From UBA8437 sp003445035 (GTDB taxonomy: Bacteria > Planctomycetota > Planctomycetia > Planctomycetales > Planctomycetaceae): a stretch of 25,351 bases of DNA. The notes beneath the pieces were generated by a model that did not search any database, was not told where the DNA came from, and saw only the letters and a list, made by a program, of their open reading frames with translations. The position numbers and the translations under genes were made by a program. Numbering within the stretch: the first letter of the stretch is position 1; each line of letters opens with the position of its first letter. Location: contig CALCHI010000517.1 in the NCBI GenBank assembly GCA_937901285.1, forward strand, positions 1 through 25,351. Reading direction: 5' to 3'. Shown here piece after piece: positions 25,275 to 25,351 of the stretch.

Positions 25275-25351
25275 ATGACCGCTTCGTCCCACTTCGACCG
25301 ACGCCAGTTTCTCGGCGGCACCGCCGCGACGGCGGCGACCGCGGCCATCGG
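25275..25351 (+). CDS. Tat-exported protein, 3'-truncated (first 25 codons)
   Basis: An ATG at 25275 with GGAG ten bases upstream opens a frame that runs off the right edge. The visible residues (TASSHFDRRQFLGGTAATAATAAIG) have a twin-arginine motif, DRRQFLGG, followed by an Ala-rich hydrophobic stretch, so the product is probably exported through Tat. Function cannot be told from this fragment. It is divergent from the selenoprotein gene, with 220 bases between the two start codons. Confidence 0.75.
   Translation, partial: MTASSHFDRRQFLGGTAATAATAAI

Overview
The window is high-GC, densely coded chromosomal DNA that reads like a member of the Planctomycetes. The grounds are gene content and style: several Tat-exported 'unknown' proteins, an FHA/serine-threonine kinase with a zinc ribbon, secreted PQQ-type and SMP-30 propellers, a cytochrome c peroxidase, a TMTC-like membrane protein with TPRs, and a TlpA-HEAT fusion. 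This is an inference from families; there is no rRNA or other marker gene here. No tRNA, rRNA, IS element, integrase, prophage or CRISPR array was seen, and no gap between genes exceeds about 220 bases.

Layout. 1-9924 (+): the 3' part of a DUF255/thioredoxin-fold protein (YyaL/SSP411 family) with a PAEK-repeat N-terminal extension; an SLC5-type sodium:solute symporter; a membrane-anchored SGNH hydrolase overlapping by 4 bases a GT-C/TMTC-like membrane protein with TPRs; then a 1068-residue protein carrying all three AmmeMemoRadiSam components (radical SAM, AMMECR1, MEMO1) plus an unassigned segment between the last two. 10017-11369 (+): a Tat-exported protein of unknown function. 11397-13883 (-): mmsA-type CoA-acylating semialdehyde dehydrogenase followed 6 bases later by a di-haem cytochrome c peroxidase. 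14057-17858 (+): FHA-kinase-zinc ribbon protein, PQQ-like propeller, SMP-30/gluconolactonase-like protein. 17875-21355 (-): a Tat-exported protein of unknown function followed by recQ. 21502-22641 (+): an enolase-superfamily galactonate-dehydratase-like enzyme. 22724-25054 (-): a secreted TlpA-like/HEAT-repeat protein. 25275-25351 (+): the first 25 codons of another Tat-exported protein.

The main discovery is in the 22724-25054 gene. It looks like two ORFs, but both lie in the same frame, separated by a single TGA exactly where the first cysteine of the thioredoxin CxxC motif belongs (W-TGA-P-P-C-R). A perfect 7-bp hairpin with a GGUC tetraloop lies just downstream, with the loop starting 32 nt after the TGA. 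This is the expected arrangement of a bacterial SECIS, so the gene is best read as one 776-residue selenoprotein with a UxxC active site fused to a long HEAT-repeat array. The second point of interest is the three-in-one AmmeMemoRadiSam polypeptide with its extra segment.

How the genes relate: most are house-keeping or catabolic neighbours rather than one pathway. Sugar-acid and organic-acid metabolism (galactonate-type dehydratase, SMP-30 lactonase-like, mmsA, SLC5 symporter) and periplasmic redox (cytochrome c peroxidase, TlpA selenoprotein) are recurring themes, but a shared pathway is not shown by the sequence.
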